From contig NZ_CAJTMT010000007.1 in assembly GCF_910577345.1 (NCBI RefSeq), positions 1 through 64,000 of the forward strand: 64,000 nt of DNA. The letters run 5' to 3'. Both the position numbers and the translations under genes were made by a program. Below, in pieces: positions 60,772 to 64,000 of this stretch (position 1 is its first letter; each line of letters begins with the position of its first letter). This DNA comes from an uncultured Duncaniella sp. GTDB lineage: Bacteria; Bacteroidota; Bacteroidia; Bacteroidales; Muribaculaceae. The notes beneath the pieces are model-generated. The model had not been told where the DNA came from and searched no databases. It saw only the letters and a list, made by a program, of their open reading frames with translations.

Positions 60772-62619
60772 ATGACTTATCGCAAATTGATGATGGCAAT
60801 GTTGCCATTAATGCTATGTCCGATTGTGAAGGCCGCGAATCCCGGGAGCATCACGGTGGAAAGTGACAACTGGTCACTGACCGATGCTCTCGGGCGCAAG
60901 GCCCGTAGCTATGAGACAGCAGGCGAGAAGCGCGACGACCGTTTCGTCGGGATGTTTTACTGGACATGGCACCAGGGCTACGACGGCAATGGTGGAAATG
61001 AGGATACTTCTGTCGAAGTTAAGAATATAACAGAGGTGCTGAAGGAACATCCGGATGCAATCAATGACTACAATCATCCAGCCTGGGGTGAGGCCGGCCG
61101 CCGTCCCGGAGTCTTCTATTGGGATGAGCCGATATTCGGTTACTACCGCACCACCGACCCGTGGGTGTTGCGCAAACATGCCGAAATGCTTGCAGATGCA
61201 GGTATTGACTGTGTGTTTTTCGACTGTACCAACGGCTCGCTTCTCTGGGAACAGTCATTCCGTGCCCTTCTCAAGACATGGGACCGTGCGCAGAAGGATG
61301 GGGTGAATGTCCCGAAGATTGCATTCATGCTTCCCTTCGCTCCGACGGCGGATTCGCGCACGTCGCTCATCAACCTCTACAATAAGCTCTACGGCAAAGG
61401 GGAATACAGCAATCTATGGTTTTACTGGAAAGGTAAACCGCTCATCATGGCCTATCCCGACAATCTTGCCGAGACAGGCGTGGAGGGGAAAATCAGGGAG
61501 TTTTTCACCTTCCGTCCCGGGCAGCCGGACTATGTCAACGGTTCTCCGGCCGATTCTTTCCAATGGGGATGGCTCGAAGTCTATCCCACACACGGCTATT
61601 GCTATGACCCCTCGAAAGGGAGGCCCGAACAGTGTGTGGTCGGCATTGCCCAGAATGCGCGCGATCTCAGCGGAGGCCATTGCTGTGCCTTCAATCTTCC
61701 GGGAACCTACGGACGCAGTTACAGCAAGCTCAAAGGTGTCGACCCGCGTGAGGACGGTTATCTCTATGGCTGGAATTTCCAGGAACAATGGGACCGTGCG
61801 ATTGACGAGCTGCAACCTGATATGGTCTTTGTGACCGGTTGGAACGAATGGACATCGGGCATGTGGACCAAAGCCCACGGCTGGAGCGATCCGCTTTCGT
61901 TTGTCGACCAGTTTGACCGTGACCACAGCCGCGACATCGAGCCGACGAAAGGGTGGGGCGACAAGGGTGATGTCTATTATCAGCAACTTGTCGACAATGT
62001 GCGCCGTTACAAAGGCATGTCTGCACCCCGCAAAGCATCCGCCCCGAAGACAATCCGCCTTGGCCGGAAAGGGGAATGGGACAATGTGCTTCCCGACTAT
62101 AAGGCTTATCGTGGTAACACCTTTCACCGCGACCACCGCGGACGCTACAACAAGTATTACACCAATACTTCCGGCCGCAATGACATCGTCGGCGCCAAGG
62201 TGACCCATGACAAAAAGAATGTCTATTTCCGCGTTGAAACCGATTCACTCCTCACACCCTCCTCGGATCCGAACTGGATGATGCTTTTCATTGATGCGGA
62301 CCGCGACAAATCGACCGGCTGGAACGGTTATGACTTCATCATCAACCGGAAGTCACCGAAGGACGGCAAGGTCTTTATCGAGAAGTGTGCGGGACCCTCC
62401 TGGGAATGGAGCGGAACAGCCACGGGACGTTACACCGTCAATGGAAATGTGCTTGAAATCGCGATTCCGAAATCCGCGCTCAATGTCGGCAATGACCTTG
62501 ACTTCGAGTTCAAATGGAACGACAACATGCAGACTCCCGGCGACATAATGGATTTTTATATAAATGGCGACACCGCTCCCGGCGGACGCTTCAATTATGT
62601 CTATCAATCCTCTCTTTGA
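60772..62619 (+). CDS. GH71/99-like protein with CBM9-like domain, copy 2
   Basis: A 615-residue paralogue of the preceding protein, 41 nt downstream and so probably in one operon. It has a signal peptide (about 1-22) and the same blocks: VGMFYWTWHQGYDGN, DAGIDCVFFDCTNGSLLWEQ, TGWNEWTSGMW, and the CBM9-like DPNWMMLFIDADRDKSTGW. It lacks the extra C-terminal sorting-like tail of copy 1. Different tails suggest different placement. The substrate is unknown but should be shared with the neighbouring rhamnosidases. Confidence 0.75.
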   Translation: MTYRKLMMAMLPLMLCPIVKAANPGSITVESDNWSLTDALGRKARSYETAGEKRDDRFVGMFYWTWHQGYDGNGGNEDTSVEVKNITEVLKEHPDAINDYNHPAWGEAGRRPGVFYWDEPIFGYYRTTDPWVLRKHAEMLADAGIDCVFFDCTNGSLLWEQSFRALLKTWDRAQKDGVNVPKIAFMLPFAPTADSRTSLINLYNKLYGKGEYSNLWFYWKGKPLIMAYPDNLAETGVEGKIREFFTFRPGQPDYVNGSPADSFQWGWLEVYPTHGYCYDPSKGRPEQCVVGIAQNARDLSGGHCCAFNLPGTYGRSYSKLKGVDPREDGYLYGWNFQEQWDRAIDELQPDMVFVTGWNEWTSGMWTKAHGWSDPLSFVDQFDRDHSRDIEPTKGWGDKGDVYYQQLVDNVRRYKGMSAPRKASAPKTIRLGRKGEWDNVLPDYKAYRGNTFHRDHRGRYNKYYTNTSGRNDIVGAKVTHDKKNVYFRVETDSLLTPSSDPNWMMLFIDADRDKSTGWNGYDFIINRKSPKDGKVFIEKCAGPSWEWSGTATGRYTVNGNVLEIAIPKSALNVGNDLDFEFKWNDNMQTPGDIMDFYINGDTAPGGRFNYVYQSSL

Positions 62620-62809
62620 TGAGATTGGAAAGACACGATTGAAAAACATGCAATTACTGTCATACTGATTTGATGTTATTTGTGTAAACAACTGATTTAA
62701 AATGTTTTAAATCTGCGATGACACATATTGCAAACAATACCTTAATAAAATTGAAACAAATATAAATAAAGTTGAAACTACAAGAAAAGCATGTCAATCA
62801 TGTAGGTAT

Positions 62810-62817
62810 TAACTTTG
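62810..62817 (+). promoter_or_regulatory. -7 element of the SusC-like gene
   Basis: TAACTTTG, 31 nt before the ATG at 62841. No well-spaced -33 element; a separate activated transcript is likely. Confidence 0.5.
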
Positions 62818-62840
62818 CGTACCAACTTAATTAACCAATC

Positions 62841-64000
62841 ATGACCTACCATCAAAAACACTTCATTGCGATTTGCATGGCAATGCTGCTTTGGCTGGTT
62901 TCCATTCCGGCCGTATGGGGAGCCGACATTCCCATAGTCACCGGCACAGTAGTAGATGGAGACGGTGAGCCTATCATCGGCGCCACAGTCCAAGAATTGA
63001 ACACCCAGAACGGAACCATCACCAATATTGACGGTGAGTTCTCGTTGAAACTCTCGACGAAAAACCCGGTCTTGGAAATCACCTATATCGGTTACAAGGC
63101 CGTGAAGATTCCCGTGACAAGCACTCCTATCAATGTGGTCATGCAGACTGAGACCACCGATCTCGATGAGGTCGTCGTCGTGGCCTACGGTCAGCAGAAA
63201 AAAGTGACTGTCACAGGTTCGGTCGCAGCCGTCGGTTCGGCTGAAATCAAGAAGTCGTCTGAGCCTAACCTTGCAGCCGCTCTTTCCGGCAAGCTCCCCG
63301 GCCTGACCACCATGCAGCAGAGCGGTGCTCCGGGTGAGGATGATGTGAAAATGTTCCTCCGCGGTGCAGCCACTACCAACGGTACATCTCCCCTTATCCT
63401 TGTCGATGGTATCCCCCGCACTTCCATGAGCGAAATCGACCCGAACGAAGTCCAGTCCATCAGTGTCCTCAAGGATGCTTCATCGACTGCCGTGTTCGGT
63501 GTGCGCGGTGCCAACGGTGTCATCCTCATCACCACCCGCCGAGGTGAGGAGGGCAAGGTGAATGTCCACGGTCAGGTGACCTACTCGATGCAGAAGTTCA
63601 ACTATTGGCCCGAAGGCCGTCATTCCTACGATTTCGTCCGCATGGCGAATGAAGCGGCTCTCAACGATGGCGGTGTCCCGAAATACACCGACGCGCAGGT
63701 GGCTCTCTATGACCTCTGGAAGACCGGAGGCTCGGATGATCCCGCCATACGCTACTGGTATCCCGACACGGACTGGGGTGATATATATCTGAAGGACCAC
63801 TCAAACATGGTTCAGGCCAACGTGAACCTTTCGGGCGGTTCGAAGAAACTGAAATACTTCGCCAGCGCCGGTTATGTCTATCAAGGTGGTATGTATAAGA
63901 CAGAATCCAAGGATGTGCTCGGCTATGACCCACAGTCAAAGATGAACCGCTACAACATCCGCACCAACCTCGACTATAATTTCAACAACTGGATCAGCGC
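62841..64000 (+). CDS. SusC/RagA-family TonB-linked outer-membrane protein (partial, runs off the window)
   Basis: 386 codons are visible. A signal peptide (about 1-29) is followed by a CarboxypepD_reg-like domain (VTGTVVDGDGEPIIGATVQ, about 34-52) and the SusC-type box DEVVVVAYGQQKKVTVTGSV. The plug comes next (LSGKLPGLTTMQQSGAPGED, LVDGIPRTSMSEIDPNEVQS, VFGVRGANGVILITTRRGEE), and then the first barrel strands. SusC proteins import oligosaccharides with a SusD lipoprotein; a susD gene is expected just beyond the right edge. It lies 221 nt after the GH71/99 pair and is the transporter of this rhamnose-type locus. Confidence 0.92.
   Translation, partial: MTYHQKHFIAICMAMLLWLVSIPAVWGADIPIVTGTVVDGDGEPIIGATVQELNTQNGTITNIDGEFSLKLSTKNPVLEITYIGYKAVKIPVTSTPINVVMQTETTDLDEVVVVAYGQQKKVTVTGSVAAVGSAEIKKSSEPNLAAALSGKLPGLTTMQQSGAPGEDDVKMFLRGAATTNGTSPLILVDGIPRTSMSEIDPNEVQSISVLKDASSTAVFGVRGANGVILITTRRGEEGKVNVHGQVTYSMQKFNYWPEGRHSYDFVRMANEAALNDGGVPKYTDAQVALYDLWKTGGSDDPAIRYWYPDTDWGDIYLKDHSNMVQANVNLSGGSKKLKYFASAGYVYQGGMYKTESKDVLGYDPQSKMNRYNIRTNLDYNFNNWIS

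Overview
The window looks like a chromosomal segment from a gut Bacteroidales bacterium, most probably of the Muribaculaceae (S24-7) type. The evidence is a SusC-type TonB-linked transporter, a hybrid two-component system (HTCS), DUF3078, DUF4491 and DUF6660-like proteins, Bacteroidetes-type promoters (TTG/TTTG, about 20 nt, then TAnnTTTG) in front of many genes, and weak Shine-Dalgarno sequences. The family assignment is inference; no rRNA or tRNA gene was seen.

Layout. Positions 1-9.2 kb: a PpiD/SurA-like periplasmic chaperone, an SGNH hydrolase, a five-gene minus-strand cluster (DUF3078 outer-membrane protein, two unknown secreted proteins, DUF4491 membrane protein, alpha/beta hydrolase) and a FadL-family porin. 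9.4-9.9 kb: a RHH antitoxin followed, with a 4-nt overlap, by only the tail of a RelE/YafQ-like toxin. 9.9-23.6 kb: housekeeping genes (sufE, trmB, mrp, a secreted endonuclease I, panB, a HIT protein, a Na/Pi cotransporter, and a DUF389 - glycosyltransferase - epimerase - small membrane protein - aroQ - O-methyltransferase run). 24-31 kb: a Cys-rich DUF6660-like protein with a TonB receptor, a large outer-membrane beta-barrel protein and a PepSY-like protein. 31.6-38.3 kb: ribF, a HAD phosphatase, pyrG, yidC, purN.

38.5 kb to the right edge: carbohydrate genes. A GH16 enzyme stands first, followed by a rhamnose-centred polysaccharide utilisation region: GH106, a beta-helix GH28-like lipoprotein, an esterase, a secreted metallo-beta-lactamase-fold protein, a sialate O-acetylesterase-like protein, rhaA and rhaB, an HTCS regulator, a GH78 rhamnosidase, two tandem GH71/99-like proteins, and the start of a SusC homologue that runs off the window. 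Side chains would be released and deacetylated outside the cytoplasm, and free L-rhamnose isomerised and phosphorylated inside. The aldolase, a rhamnose permease and SusD are not in the window. The HTCS is split by a 9-base G/C homopolymer; 8 (or 11) bases would fuse the halves into one protein of about 1,377 residues, so this is either a phase-variable switch or a sequence error.

The most unusual feature is non-coding. From 3 to 38.5 kb, ten intergenic gaps hold long, often nested, palindromes, always beside at least one gene 3' end and not between divergent genes. Two of them share a 28-nt loop in opposite orientation. One fills the PepSY-ribF gap with 73-bp perfect arms inside 45-bp near-perfect arms and supplies the ribF stop codon. 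Separate heptamer arrays (AACTCAC-like) sit between genes of the DUF389 region, one of them as an inverted pair. None of these repeats was found in the rhamnose region.
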